A stretch of 42,142 nt of DNA, from positions 1 to 42,142 of the IMG/VR virus record IMGVR_UViG_3300025138_000091, one strand, 5' to 3'. Positions 29,356-36,707 of the stretch are shown here, piece by piece (position 1 is the stretch's first letter; each line of letters starts with the position of its first letter). The notes under the pieces are model-generated. The model did no database searches and was not told where the DNA came from. It saw nothing but the letters and a program-made list of their open reading frames with translations. Made by a program: the position numbers and the translations under genes. Origin of the DNA: a virus.

Positions 29356-30759
29356 ATGGCAGAACCAACATTTTCAGAAACAATGGTAGTACCAGAACTT
29401 TCTGAGTCAGATAGAATTCGAGAAAGAATTCAAAATTTTAAATCACAATTAAATCCACAAGTTCTAGGTGTGATTACAATGATGCTAGACAACCAGATGA
29501 AATCTGGTATGATTAAACCAGCAGACTTAGATGCAGTGGTTGTCCTTAGAGATGAAATCAATAAGGCACAAATTGAGTACAACACTCAAATTCAAAACGC
29601 ACAAAAACGATTACAAGACTTGGCAGAACAAGAACAAGCCGAACTAGTCGCAAAACAAGAAGCTGCTGTTCAAGCAATTCGTGATAGTGAAACACAAGAA
29701 AGACAACGCAGAAAGACAGCAGAAGACAGACTTTCAAATATGGAAGCAGTTCTATTGTCTCATGGCATTTCTATGGACTTAAACAACGATGGTGTTGTTG
29801 GTCTTCAAAAAGGAACGACTGCAACGCCTCTTACTGCTACCGAACAGGCACAAGTTGATGCAATGGTACAAGTAGATAAAGATAACATTGCTACTGCACC
29901 AGTTCAACCTACACCTGCCGTAGATAAGGCACCGTCTCGTGCATTCCAAATGGCACGATTCATGAATCCTGAACCTGAAGTATCAACTTCAGAAGAGACT
30001 TGGACAGAACCTAATCCCGAATGGTCACCAAGTGGTACAACAACAGAATCATTCATGGACGAAGTTGCAAAGGTAGAAGAAGTCGCAAAGGCAGAAGCAG
30101 AGTTGAGTGAATCAGAAACAATGCAGGCAGACTTAGAACCTATTTCTAATAGAGAAACACTTGAGCGTTCTGCTGACTTTCAAGAGAAAGTTGATGATGC
30201 AAGAGCATCGTTTAAAGAGTGGGCAGAACAAAATGTAGAAACTGTTTCTGAAGATGTACAAAGTACAGAAGAAGAAACAACTACAAGAACACCCATTGCA
30301 GATGGCGTATATGTAGAAGAAAGAGAAGTTGTAGAACCAACTGCTCCTTCAGCACCTGTAATTAGTAATTCACAAAGACCTACTGAACCAAGTTTAGATA
30401 TTGGTTATGAAACACCTAAAGAAACTATTACTACTTACGACACTGAAGAAGATATGCTTGCAGCCGCTCAAGAGAAAATTGACAATGCACCAGTAGTCGA
30501 AGAAGAAGAGTATGAAGAAGTTACTATACCTTCAGAGTCAGAACTTAAGGCAATGACTAAGACAGGCATTCTTGCACAAGGTACTATGTTAGATTTTAAA
30601 TTAGATATTAAAGATACTAAGGCAGTAATGATTGCAAGTTTCTTAACACAAGTAGACGAGTTTATTTCATCTCTACAAGAGAGTGGTGAATTTGTATCTG
30701 CTGAAAGTGAAGAAGGTGAAAATGATAATCCCGATATCCAAGACGGCGGTTACTTCTAA
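29356..30759 (+). CDS. Large acidic coiled-coil protein, function unknown
   Basis: This encodes 467 residues, very rich in Glu, Thr, Ala and Gln. Residues about 60-135 form a strong coiled coil (INKAQIEYNTQIQNAQKRLQ). It is followed by a DLNNDGVVGL loop (141-150) that matches a calcium-binding dockerin/EF-hand pattern. Residues about 150-400 are an acidic low-complexity stretch with many E/T/P. The C-terminal 60 residues are again more ordered. There is no signal peptide. It could be a structural or scaffold-type phage protein. It is expressed behind a heavily folded leader, implying tight or high-level control. Confidence 0.65.
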   Translation: MAEPTFSETMVVPELSESDRIRERIQNFKSQLNPQVLGVITMMLDNQMKSGMIKPADLDAVVVLRDEINKAQIEYNTQIQNAQKRLQDLAEQEQAELVAKQEAAVQAIRDSETQERQRRKTAEDRLSNMEAVLLSHGISMDLNNDGVVGLQKGTTATPLTATEQAQVDAMVQVDKDNIATAPVQPTPAVDKAPSRAFQMARFMNPEPEVSTSEETWTEPNPEWSPSGTTTESFMDEVAKVEEVAKAEAELSESETMQADLEPISNRETLERSADFQEKVDDARASFKEWAEQNVETVSEDVQSTEEETTTRTPIADGVYVEEREVVEPTAPSAPVISNSQRPTEPSLDIGYETPKETITTYDTEEDMLAAAQEKIDNAPVVEEEEYEEVTIPSESELKAMTKTGILAQGTMLDFKLDIKDTKAVMIASFLTQVDEFISSLQESGEFVSAESEEGENDNPDIQDGGYF

Positions 30760-31165
30760 GTTAACCCTCTGTCAAGTCGACACGAAAGATTTATGTAAAG
30801 AGTACGAAGAACGACCATGGACTGGTCTTCTTCGTATTGACTTGCCTCAAGAAATCTCAACAATACTAGGCACTAGATACATTCACGACCAACCATGGGA
30901 CAAAGTGAATGTATATAAGCATGGCGAGAAAACATTCTCATTATCACTAGAACCATTTACTACTCAAACACCGACATACGAAAGTGAGGTGTATAAGAAA
31001 CATCGTAAAGGCATCAACCCTAAGACTAATAGTTTCGATGACAATCAAGATGCTCAATTTATAGTTGTGCCTGATAACATGTTCTCAGAAGGATCCTATG
31101 TAATAGAAATGAGAAATGATACTGAAGAACTACCTAGACATATGATGTGTTGTCTAGTACAATAA
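30722..31165 (+). CDS. Protein of unknown function
   Basis: This encodes 147 residues from ATG 30722 inside the end of the previous gene (38-nt overlap), supported by an AAGGTG-like Shine-Dalgarno; an in-frame frame continues 39 nt upstream but without a good site. The sequence is mixed alpha/beta with WDKVNVYKHGEKTFSLSLEPF and a C-terminal MMCCL. There is no recognised family. Its stop lies in an AATAAATA box (31161-31168). Confidence 0.55.
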   Translation: MIIPISKTAVTSKLTLCQVDTKDLCKEYEERPWTGLLRIDLPQEISTILGTRYIHDQPWDKVNVYKHGEKTFSLSLEPFTTQTPTYESEVYKKHRKGINPKTNSFDDNQDAQFIVVPDNMFSEGSYVIEMRNDTEELPRHMMCCLVQ

Positions 31166-31168
31166 ATA
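31161..31168 (+). promoter_or_regulatory. Late-promoter-like box AATAAATA with a 24-nt leader
   Basis: AATAAATA matches the late box at seven of eight positions and overlaps the upstream stop codon. The next start codon (31193) is 24 nt away, unlike the 5-nt group. Confidence 0.35.
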
Positions 31169-31192
31169 CAACAACAAACAGAGTATCATATA

Positions 31193-31327
31193 ATGAAAAC
31201 ACCAGAACAACATATCTATAACGAATCAGATACACCATACGAACTGCAACAGTTCGGTGGGTGGTATTGGGACCACGAGACTAAAGAATTTTATCGTTGG
31301 GACAATAGACCAGAACTTAATAGGTAG
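31193..31327 (+). CDS. Small aromatic-rich protein
   Basis: This encodes 44 residues, rich in Trp, Tyr and charged residues (GGWYWDHETKEFYRWDN, 22-38). The Trp spacing superficially resembles a WW repeat, but the length and the absence of the conserved Pro argue against it. It ends 6 nt before the radical SAM gene. Function unknown. Confidence 0.45.
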   Translation: MKTPEQHIYNESDTPYELQQFGGWYWDHETKEFYRWDNRPELNR

Positions 31328-31333
31328 ATTTGT

Positions 31334-32269
31334 GTGAACGATAGTAGGAACATTCCTATACAGGCAGTCGACCAATACGACTTCTTAGAACATCGTAGAG
31401 AACAAGAAAAGAAACATTGGGAGAAGAATACAGGTACACAACCTTTAGATTCTATTCTCACTGTGGAGATTAACACAACAGAACTATGTAATAGAACATG
31501 TGTGTTTTGTCCTAGACATGACCCCAAAGTTTATCCTAATAAGAATCTACATCTAACAGTCAAGGGTGCGAATACAATTGCACAAGAACTGAGCGATAAC
31601 AACTTTAAGGGTAAGATATCTTTCTCTGGTTTCGGTGAGAACTTACTCAACCCTAACTTCATAGAAATTGTTGCAGTGTTTAGAAACCATCTGCCAGATG
31701 CGACCTTAGAGTGTAACACTAACGGAGATAAACTCACCATGGGTTATCTTGAGAATCTCTTTCATAAGTCAGGACTAGATTTAATCTATATCAATCTCTA
31801 TGACGGCATAGAACAAATGGCCGTCTTTGAAGAACTGTTATTATGGGCAGATATACTTCCTGACAAATACAAATTCAGAATGCATTGGGGTGACTTTGAG
31901 AAACATGGACTCATACTAAACAATCGTAGTGGTGTTATGGATTGGGTTGGTGTAGAAGAGTCAAGTGTTACGGACCTACAAGGCAAACCATGTCACTACC
32001 CATTCTATAAAATGTTTGTAGACTGGAACGGAGATGTATTGTTCTGTTCTAACGATTGGGGTAAAGAACATGTTGTTGGTAATCTATTACAAGACACCCT
32101 ACACGAAGTTTGGTTTAGTAAACCAATGACAAAGATTAGAAAGAGATTGATGAAAGGAAACAGAACAGTTTCCCCATGCAACAAATGTAGTGTAGATGGT
32201 TCACTATTTGGAAAACCATCGTTTGATATTATTAAGGAGTATTATGAAAATAGCAATAACAGGAACTAG
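31334..32269 (+). CDS. Radical SAM protein with SPASM-type C-terminal cysteines
   Basis: This encodes 311 residues starting at GTG 31334. The radical SAM cluster motif C52-x3-C56-x2-C59 is intact (CNRTCVFC), followed by a GFGENLLNP segment typical of SAM binding. A C-terminal set of cysteines (C in GKPCHYPFYK, LFCSNDWG, and CNKCS) can hold a second Fe-S cluster, as in SPASM/twitch enzymes that modify peptides or sugars. The substrate is unknown. It overlaps the SDR-like gene by 26 nt, which suggests joint action. An IscA homologue 5 kb upstream could supply clusters. Confidence 0.8.
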   Translation: MNDSRNIPIQAVDQYDFLEHRREQEKKHWEKNTGTQPLDSILTVEINTTELCNRTCVFCPRHDPKVYPNKNLHLTVKGANTIAQELSDNNFKGKISFSGFGENLLNPNFIEIVAVFRNHLPDATLECNTNGDKLTMGYLENLFHKSGLDLIYINLYDGIEQMAVFEELLLWADILPDKYKFRMHWGDFEKHGLILNNRSGVMDWVGVEESSVTDLQGKPCHYPFYKMFVDWNGDVLFCSNDWGKEHVVGNLLQDTLHEVWFSKPMTKIRKRLMKGNRTVSPCNKCSVDGSLFGKPSFDIIKEYYENSNNRN

Positions 32270-32825
32270 TGGTCTTGCAAAGATAATTAAAGACACACTC
32301 GAATCGACACCTTATCAAGGTGATACGATTGAAGTGGCGCCAATCAGATGCGATGACATTACTATGAACGGAACTGATTGTTGGATATTTGACGGATACA
32401 AACCTTGCGATGTATTAATCAATCTTGCACACTATGACCAGGCAGAGATTCTTATGATTGCCCACGAGGCATGGAAGTATAATAATGATAAGTTCATTAT
32501 TAATATTTCTAGTCGTGCAGCTCAACCAAACATATCAAAAGGATATATGTATTCTTCAGAGAAAGCACAACTCAATCATCTTGCAAATAATCTAACTTAC
32601 AACTCAGAGAAACAATACAAGATGACCAATCTTAATTTAGGGTTACTCAATCATGATAATTTACCTAGTGTTCGTCACCAAGATGTCGCAGGTTTAATTT
32701 ACAAACTGATTACATCTTATCCAGAGTATGAGATTCCAGATGTAACGATACAAGCTCATGCAAACTACAGAGATGTACAATCAGATAAACAGTCATTAAA
32801 AGATATGGAGAGATTCACTAAATAG
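32244..32825 (+). CDS. Short-chain dehydrogenase/epimerase-like protein
   Basis: This encodes 193 residues from ATG 32244 with AAGGAG just upstream. A Rossmann start (AITGTSGLAKII, 4-15) has a modified Gly-rich loop, and the SDR catalytic Y103-x3-K107 (YSSEK) with Ser89/90 in NISSRA is present. It is shorter than typical nucleotide-sugar epimerases (about 300 residues), so it may be a minimal oxidoreductase. Its overlap with the radical SAM gene suggests a short modification pathway, perhaps for a sugar or nucleotide. Its stop sits in a late-promoter-like box. Confidence 0.65.
   Translation: MKIAITGTSGLAKIIKDTLESTPYQGDTIEVAPIRCDDITMNGTDCWIFDGYKPCDVLINLAHYDQAEILMIAHEAWKYNNDKFIINISSRAAQPNISKGYMYSSEKAQLNHLANNLTYNSEKQYKMTNLNLGLLNHDNLPSVRHQDVAGLIYKLITSYPEYEIPDVTIQAHANYRDVQSDKQSLKDMERFTK
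32817..32824 (+). promoter_or_regulatory. Late-promoter-like box ACTAAATA, 5 nt before a start codon
   Basis: ACTAAATA overlaps the upstream stop TAG and ends exactly 5 nt before ATG 32830, which lacks a Shine-Dalgarno. It is the fifth case with identical spacing. Confidence 0.45.
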
Positions 32826-32829
32826 TATT

Positions 32830-33081
32830 ATGCCAGAAGTAAAATACAACGATTTCGGATTTACAGCTATGGACGCAGATGAACTTGCATCTGTTGACAC
32901 TAAGATAGTTGAAAAGACCACAACAGCAACTGAAGTTATAAACAAGTTAGATAACTTTATCAGACCACTACTTGAGAATCTTGCTAAAGATTCAGACAAG
33001 GACTATATCTATTGGCCTAACAGATTAGATATACTCACTGCAAAAATTCAAGAATTAGACGACCTACAAAAAAACTTGTAA
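32830..33081 (+). CDS. Small conserved T4-like marine phage protein
   Basis: This encodes 83 residues. A D-F-G-F-T-A-M-D-A-D-E-L start is followed by a helix and then the block FIRPLLENLAKDSDKDYIYWPNR (part of 43-65), which I know from small proteins of marine T4-like phages. Function unknown. It is probably a late gene because of the box upstream, and it is the last gene before a set of early-promoter genes. Confidence 0.6.
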   Translation: MPEVKYNDFGFTAMDADELASVDTKIVEKTTTATEVINKLDNFIRPLLENLAKDSDKDYIYWPNRLDILTAKIQELDDLQKNL

Positions 33082-33087
33082 AAAGGG

Positions 33088-33117
33088 TTTACTCCAGACC
33101 TCACTTTTTGATACACT
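33088..33117 (+). promoter_or_regulatory. Early-type promoter with TCACTTTTTG spacer (copy 5)
   Basis: TTTACT (33088-33093), an 18-nt spacer ending CTCACTTTTTGA, and TACACT (33112-33117). The hexamers are weaker than in the other copies but the spacer block is identical. It drives the gene at 33148. Confidence 0.55.
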
Positions 33118-33147
33118 AGTATCTTAATTAACGAACAAGGAGTTCTA

Positions 33148-33414
33148 ATGAAAGTATTAAATGCAGGCAAAAACATGTCGTACTACGGTGATTCACCAGC
33201 AGTACAAAAAATCGTATCAATTGGCAGGGAGATGATTACCCTTGCAGAAACAAACAAACTATTCCCAAAAGATGACTTACTATGGAACGCAGCCGTAACG
33301 GCAGGTAACAAGATGGTCACAGCTGGCACAACATATACTAGATTCATAGGTCCCAGTTCTCTAACTAAAAATGAACGCACAGCTTTATTAGGTTATTTAG
33401 ACCTAAAGGGTTGA
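33148..33414 (+). CDS. Small early protein of unknown function
   Basis: This encodes 88 residues with AAGGAG upstream. It is an all-helical, mildly basic protein without Cys, containing VQKIVSIGREMITLAETNK and an end in ERTALLGYLDLKG. The early promoter directly upstream suggests a host-takeover protein. The stop codon lies within the -35 of the next promoter, so the genes are individually promoted. No family recognised. Confidence 0.55.
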   Translation: MKVLNAGKNMSYYGDSPAVQKIVSIGREMITLAETNKLFPKDDLLWNAAVTAGNKMVTAGTTYTRFIGPSSLTKNERTALLGYLDLKG

Positions 33415-33440
33415 CAGTAGGTGTCACTTTTTGAGATAAT
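33411..33440 (+). promoter_or_regulatory. Early-type promoter with TCACTTTTTG spacer (copy 3)
   Basis: TTGACA (33411-33416), an 18-nt spacer ending GTCACTTTTTGA, and GATAAT (33435-33440). It overlaps the stop codon of the preceding gene and is 33 nt before the next start codon. Confidence 0.7.
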
Positions 33441-33473
33441 ACTACCTCACTGAGAGAAGAAAGGAACAAAGAA

Positions 33474-33647
33474 ATGTCAAAACAACTACCAGAGAACTGG
33501 ACAGACAAAGAGTTTTTAGAAGACGCTACATGGTTGACACCACATGAACGCATCGAACAGGAAGAGTACGATGCACTTAAGATAGACAAGGATGCACCCA
33601 TTGATATCGTTCTTTACCCTATGACTATGACATGGACGGTGGAGTAA
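33474..33647 (+). CDS. Small acidic early protein
   Basis: This encodes 57 residues with AAAGGA upstream. It is strongly acidic (ENWTDKEFLEDATWLTPHERIEQEEYDAL) and has no Cys or membrane span. It follows an early promoter directly. Small acidic early proteins are often inhibitors that bind host enzymes, but nothing in the sequence proves that here. The stop overlaps the next start as TAATG. Confidence 0.5.
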   Translation: MSKQLPENWTDKEFLEDATWLTPHERIEQEEYDALKIDKDAPIDIVLYPMTMTWTVE

Positions 33648-33814
33648 TGAAGTACTATTATCGTCTACTATGTTTACACACTAATCGTCCACTATGTTCT
33701 AAGATATTCTATTCTAAAATGGAAGCTCATATGTATGCTGAGAAGATTAACTTACAGGTTGCATTGAACCGTTCTATGATGGAAACCGATGAAGCGTATG
33801 TCGCACGGTTTTAA
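33647..33814 (+). CDS. Small basic protein, function unknown
   Basis: This encodes 55 residues from ATG 33647 (TAATG overlap); an ATG 15 nt earlier is in frame. It reads MKYYYRLLCLHTNRPLCSK, then a helix with EAHMYAEKINLQVALNRSM. Two Cys are near the N-terminus. No family is recognised; co-expressed with the acidic gene upstream. Confidence 0.45.
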   Translation: MKYYYRLLCLHTNRPLCSKIFYSKMEAHMYAEKINLQVALNRSMMETDEAYVARF

Positions 33815-33828
33815 TTAATGGGTAGAGG

Positions 33829-33858
33829 TTGACAGTAGGTGTCACTTTTTGTTATACT
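33829..33858 (+). promoter_or_regulatory. Early-type promoter with TCACTTTTTG spacer (copy 4)
   Basis: TTGACA (33829-33834), an 18-nt spacer ending GTCACTTTTTGT, and TATACT (33853-33858). It is the best match of the family. Between TTGACA and the box it is identical to copy 3 except for the last spacer base. Confidence 0.75.
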
Positions 33859-33888
33859 ATGTATATAATGAAAAAACACGGAGACATT

Positions 33889-33984
33889 ATGAAAAAAATA
33901 AAAAACCTCGGGCTACTAGATACTGACTTCTTACAAGGAATGTCACTCTTCTTATTCGCACTAATCGTTGGAGGTATTTCGTAA
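33889..33984 (+). CDS. Tiny early membrane peptide
   Basis: This encodes 31 residues from ATG 33889 with GGAG 5 nt upstream; an in-frame ATG at 33868 has no such site. A basic start (MKKIKN) is followed by a hydrophobic segment (about 15-30). The stop overlaps the next start as TAATG. It lies just behind the strongest early promoter of the window. Confidence 0.45.
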   Translation: MKKIKNLGLLDTDFLQGMSLFLFALIVGGIS

Positions 33985-34328
33985 TGACAGCAGAAACTAA
34001 AGCAATAGAACTAGTAGAACTAGTTGAGAATTTATGTGAAGACATAACTCATGCGAATCACATGCAGTGGAAACATACTCGTGATTCATTATCGCACGAT
34101 TATTCAATCGGCAAAAAATACATTAAAATATTTACAGTAGAAGATGACCAACCTCGTTCAGTATGGGGGTTCATCAACATAGGCAACGATAAGTTCCAAG
34201 TTGGTGATGTTCTCAAGTCTGCTGGTTGGGCAACGCCTGCTCTAAACAAACCAAGGGGTAATCTTTACGAAGGTTACGAAGTAAAACCAGGTACATCTAG
34301 AATGTACGGTCCAGATTATTTAAGATAG
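33984..34328 (+). CDS. Conserved small phage protein, function unknown
   Basis: This encodes 114 residues. An N-terminal helix (VELVENLCEDITHAN) precedes a compact domain with YIKIFTVEDDQPRSVWGFI and GDVLKSAGWATPALNKPRGN, ending RMYGPDYLR. I recall similar proteins widely in marine phages, annotated without function. It is translated by TAATG coupling to the tiny membrane gene and probably driven by the same early promoter. Confidence 0.6.
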   Translation: MTAETKAIELVELVENLCEDITHANHMQWKHTRDSLSHDYSIGKKYIKIFTVEDDQPRSVWGFINIGNDKFQVGDVLKSAGWATPALNKPRGNLYEGYEVKPGTSRMYGPDYLR

Positions 34329-34338
34329 GAGATAAATT

Positions 34339-34740
34339 ATGATAATAAAAGACTATGAAGTACTTTCACCGGACATGTGTTCGGCGGGTACATCCTTAAA
34401 GGGATATAAAACGACAACCTATTCGAGGTTGTGTGAAGTGTTGGGGCCACCAACATTTACTAATGCTGACCCATATGAGAAAGTCTCATGTGAGTGGGTT
34501 CTTGATACTAAGTGGTACGATGCTCAAAACATCGATGAGATAGATTACGATGACTGGAACTATGATACTGTCACCATCTATGCTTGGAAGTATGGGTATA
34601 TTCCTACTGAAGAGTGTCAGTGGAATGTCGGTGGTAAGTCTTACTATGCACCAGATGTTCTTAACATGATTCTTGATAACTATAATCAGAATGGTCAGAA
34701 TCACAACGGCGAAAGGAATTACGATTATGACGCAGCTTAA
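34339..34740 (+). CDS. Conserved small phage protein, function unknown
   Basis: This encodes 133 residues with AGGAG upstream. The central part WYDAQNIDEIDYDDWNYD is acidic and aromatic, followed by VTIYAWKYGYIP and a WNVGGKSYYAPDVL segment. This succession is familiar from small proteins of marine phages but I know no function. Its C-terminal tail is Asn-rich and overlaps the start of the next gene by 14 nt. Confidence 0.6.
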   Translation: MIIKDYEVLSPDMCSAGTSLKGYKTTTYSRLCEVLGPPTFTNADPYEKVSCEWVLDTKWYDAQNIDEIDYDDWNYDTVTIYAWKYGYIPTEECQWNVGGKSYYAPDVLNMILDNYNQNGQNHNGERNYDYDAA

Positions 34741-34936
34741 TTACGAAAGTGCAATACTGATTGCACACCAAACAGGTGGCAAGTTGACTGCTGATGATGT
34801 CATGAATCTTTGTGAGTATGGTACAACCAATGCTCAAGATATGAATCCCCTTCAAGATGAACTAGAGTTAGATACATGTGTATGTGGTACAAAGGATTGT
34901 TCAGAAGAATATGCACATACAACGAGTGGGTGTTAA
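34727..34936 (+). CDS. Small protein with C-terminal cysteine cluster
   Basis: This encodes 69 residues from ATG 34727 with AAGGA about 9 nt upstream. The C-terminal part contains C-V-C-G-T-K-D-C and a final Cys after a His (about 50-69), a possible metal-binding knuckle. The N-terminal part is helical and resembles a small DNA-binding helix pair, but this is not demonstrated. The stop is directly followed by the wall hydrolase gene. Confidence 0.5.
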   Translation: MTQLNYESAILIAHQTGGKLTADDVMNLCEYGTTNAQDMNPLQDELELDTCVCGTKDCSEEYAHTTSGC

Positions 34937-34937
34937 T

Positions 34938-35441
34938 ATGAAAATGAGATATATAAGTTTTACACTAGGTGCCTTTTTAGGATTTCTATGTGGTGCTATG
35001 AGTATGCAAGTTATGGCCTCAGATGAAAATGGTTCAGAGTATTGTCTTGCACAAAACATTTACTTCGAGGCAGGTAATCAACCACTCGCTGGTAAAGTTG
35101 CAGTAGCAAATGTTGTATTGAATAGAACACAACATTACTCATACCCAGCAGATATTTGTGGCGTAGTCTATGATGCAAAGTTAAGAGAGAACTGGCAAGG
35201 CAAACTAGTCCCTAAGATTAATCAATGTCAGTTCAGTTGGTATTGCGATGGCAAATCAGATGTACCTTTAGATACAAAGACATTCGATGAGTGTCTATTG
35301 ATTGCCAGAGATGTCGTAGATGGTTTCTATCCTGACATTACAGAAGGTGCGACTCACTATCATAATGTTTATGTCAATCCGTATTGGGCAGGAACACTAA
35401 ACGAAACAGTCGTTATTAACGAACATATATTTTACAAGTAA
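34938..35441 (+). CDS. SleB-like cell wall hydrolase with signal peptide
   Basis: This encodes 167 residues from ATG 34938. A signal peptide or anchor occupies about 1-27 (ending QVMASDE). The mature domain matches the SleB/CwlJ hydrolase family: CLAQNIYFEAGNQPLAGKVA with the catalytic Glu (E44), AVANVVLNR, CQFSWYCDGKSD, and a late GATHYHN segment. It should cut peptidoglycan from the periplasmic side. With the spanins at 14.2-15.1 kb it makes a plausible lysis set, although no holin was identified. Confidence 0.8.
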   Translation: MKMRYISFTLGAFLGFLCGAMSMQVMASDENGSEYCLAQNIYFEAGNQPLAGKVAVANVVLNRTQHYSYPADICGVVYDAKLRENWQGKLVPKINQCQFSWYCDGKSDVPLDTKTFDECLLIARDVVDGFYPDITEGATHYHNVYVNPYWAGTLNETVVINEHIFYK

Positions 35442-35451
35442 GGAGAAAACA

Positions 35452-35703
35452 ATGAGAGAATATTTGATAGATACTAATTACATGGATACAGGAGTGCAAC
35501 ATGTTTATAAATTTGAAAATGGTTACGGCGCTAGTGTCGTGAAACATGATTTCTCTTATGGCGGAAAAGATGGTCTTTGGGAACTTGCGGTACTTGACAG
35601 TGATGACGAGTTGTGTTACCATACTCCTATCACGCAAGATGTTATAGGTTATCTAGGGTGGCAAAAAGTTGAACTGTACCTAGAAGAGATTAAAGCACTA
35701 TGA
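35452..35703 (+). CDS. Conserved small phage protein, function unknown
   Basis: This encodes 83 residues behind AAGGAG. The core GYGASVVKHDFSYGGKDGLWELAVL (about 24-48) is a motif I have seen in many phage hypothetical proteins, and the end is helical. It likely forms a small beta-sheet protein. Function unknown. The stop overlaps the next gene as ATGA. Confidence 0.6.
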   Translation: MREYLIDTNYMDTGVQHVYKFENGYGASVVKHDFSYGGKDGLWELAVLDSDDELCYHTPITQDVIGYLGWQKVELYLEEIKAL

Positions 35704-36233
35704 ATTTATTTTACTTAGACAAAGAACCAGATATATCCGCTACACTGCATTGCGACAAACATGTAGTTAAGATGATTATCGAATACGCTCAGATGTTATC
35801 TACTGCACATCGTATGTTAGACGGCGAGTCGTATTATGGTTTGTCTAAGAATGGTCGTAGATTACAGAGATGGCGTATGCTTGATGACAGAGAAGATATC
35901 TTATACAAGGCATCTCATATCAATCATCCGTCTACTGTATGGGTTCGTGAAAATGCAATACAGTATCAATATGCATATGACATGTTCACCAATCTATGTG
36001 ACGAGTATACTTACCGTTACGGCAAAACACATATGACAGATACTAAACTCAGACAGTTACTAAACAACATACCAGATAACTGCAAACTAGGTGTGTGGCG
36101 AGAACCACCACAGTGTATGCCAGATGATGTCAAGGCAGAAAGCGCTATAGATGCGTATCATAAATACTACAAAGAATACAAGAAAAGTTTTGCGAAGTGG
36201 ACTAAAAGAGATGTCCCACAATTTATGTTATGA
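35700..36233 (+). CDS. Conserved phage protein with HCDKH motif, function unknown
   Basis: This encodes 177 residues. It starts MNLFYLDKEPDISATLHCDKH, continues with VVKMIIEYAQMLSTAHRML and then a GLSKNGRRLQRWRM basic stretch and SHINHPSTVWVRENA. The conserved His/Asp/Lys residues at the start look catalytic or metal-binding. I recognise this as a widespread marine phage family without an agreed function; a relation to base-excision glycosylases has crossed my mind but is unproved. It overlaps the next gene by 4 nt. Confidence 0.6.
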   Translation: MNLFYLDKEPDISATLHCDKHVVKMIIEYAQMLSTAHRMLDGESYYGLSKNGRRLQRWRMLDDREDILYKASHINHPSTVWVRENAIQYQYAYDMFTNLCDEYTYRYGKTHMTDTKLRQLLNNIPDNCKLGVWREPPQCMPDDVKAESAIDAYHKYYKEYKKSFAKWTKRDVPQFML

Positions 36234-36400
36234 GATTATTAGTAGAAAATTATGGAGAAGTTAGAATCTTCTCAGAAAGACCTTACGGTTACAAAAGATA
36301 TTATGTACAATGGAAAGACGGAACAGAACAACTGTTTAGTGGCCTTTGGTACAGTGAAAAGAAAGTCAGACAAATTGTAGAGGAACAGTTAAATGCCTAG
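36230..36400 (+). CDS. Small basic protein, function unknown
   Basis: This encodes 56 residues with an ATGA overlap to the upstream stop and an 8-nt overlap downstream. It contains RIFSERPYGYKRYYVQWKDG followed by a short helix. The aromatic, basic strand pattern would fit a small nucleic-acid-binding fold. There is no family recognition. Confidence 0.5.
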   Translation: MRLLVENYGEVRIFSERPYGYKRYYVQWKDGTEQLFSGLWYSEKKVRQIVEEQLNA

Positions 36401-36704
36401 TTACGATTTCGAAAACTCAGAGACAGGATGTATCGAAGAACGATTCATGTCCTATAAAGTACTCGACCAATTCAAGAAAGACAACCCACACTTAAAACAA
36501 GTCATATTAACTGCACCCCCAACCACAGGTGGCGTAGGGGATAGAGTTAAGATTGACGGTGGGTTTAAAGAAGTCTTATCAAATGTAGGTAAGGCATATC
36601 CAGGAAGTGATGTTGACAAAAGATACAATGGTATGGGTGTCAAAGAATCTAAGACCAGAGAGGTCGTTAGAAAACACATCAAACTCCAAAACAAAGGAAA
36701 GTAA
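36393..36704 (+). CDS. FmdB-like small phage protein (cysteine-poor)
   Basis: This encodes 103 residues. It starts MPSYDFENSETGCIEERFMS, the pattern of FmdB-type zinc-ribbon regulatory proteins, but the second Cys pair is missing, so zinc binding is doubtful. The central APPTTGGVGDRVKIDGGFKEVL and a basic end (TREVVRKHIKLQNKGK) are typical of versions in marine T4-like phages. Its function is unknown. The next gene starts 3 nt after the stop. Confidence 0.55.
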   Translation: MPSYDFENSETGCIEERFMSYKVLDQFKKDNPHLKQVILTAPPTTGGVGDRVKIDGGFKEVLSNVGKAYPGSDVDKRYNGMGVKESKTREVVRKHIKLQNKGK

Positions 36705-36707
36705 ATT

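Noticed and set aside
31193-31327. WW domain in the 44-aa protein
   Set aside because: Trp spacing is suggestive but the conserved Pro and the length are missing.
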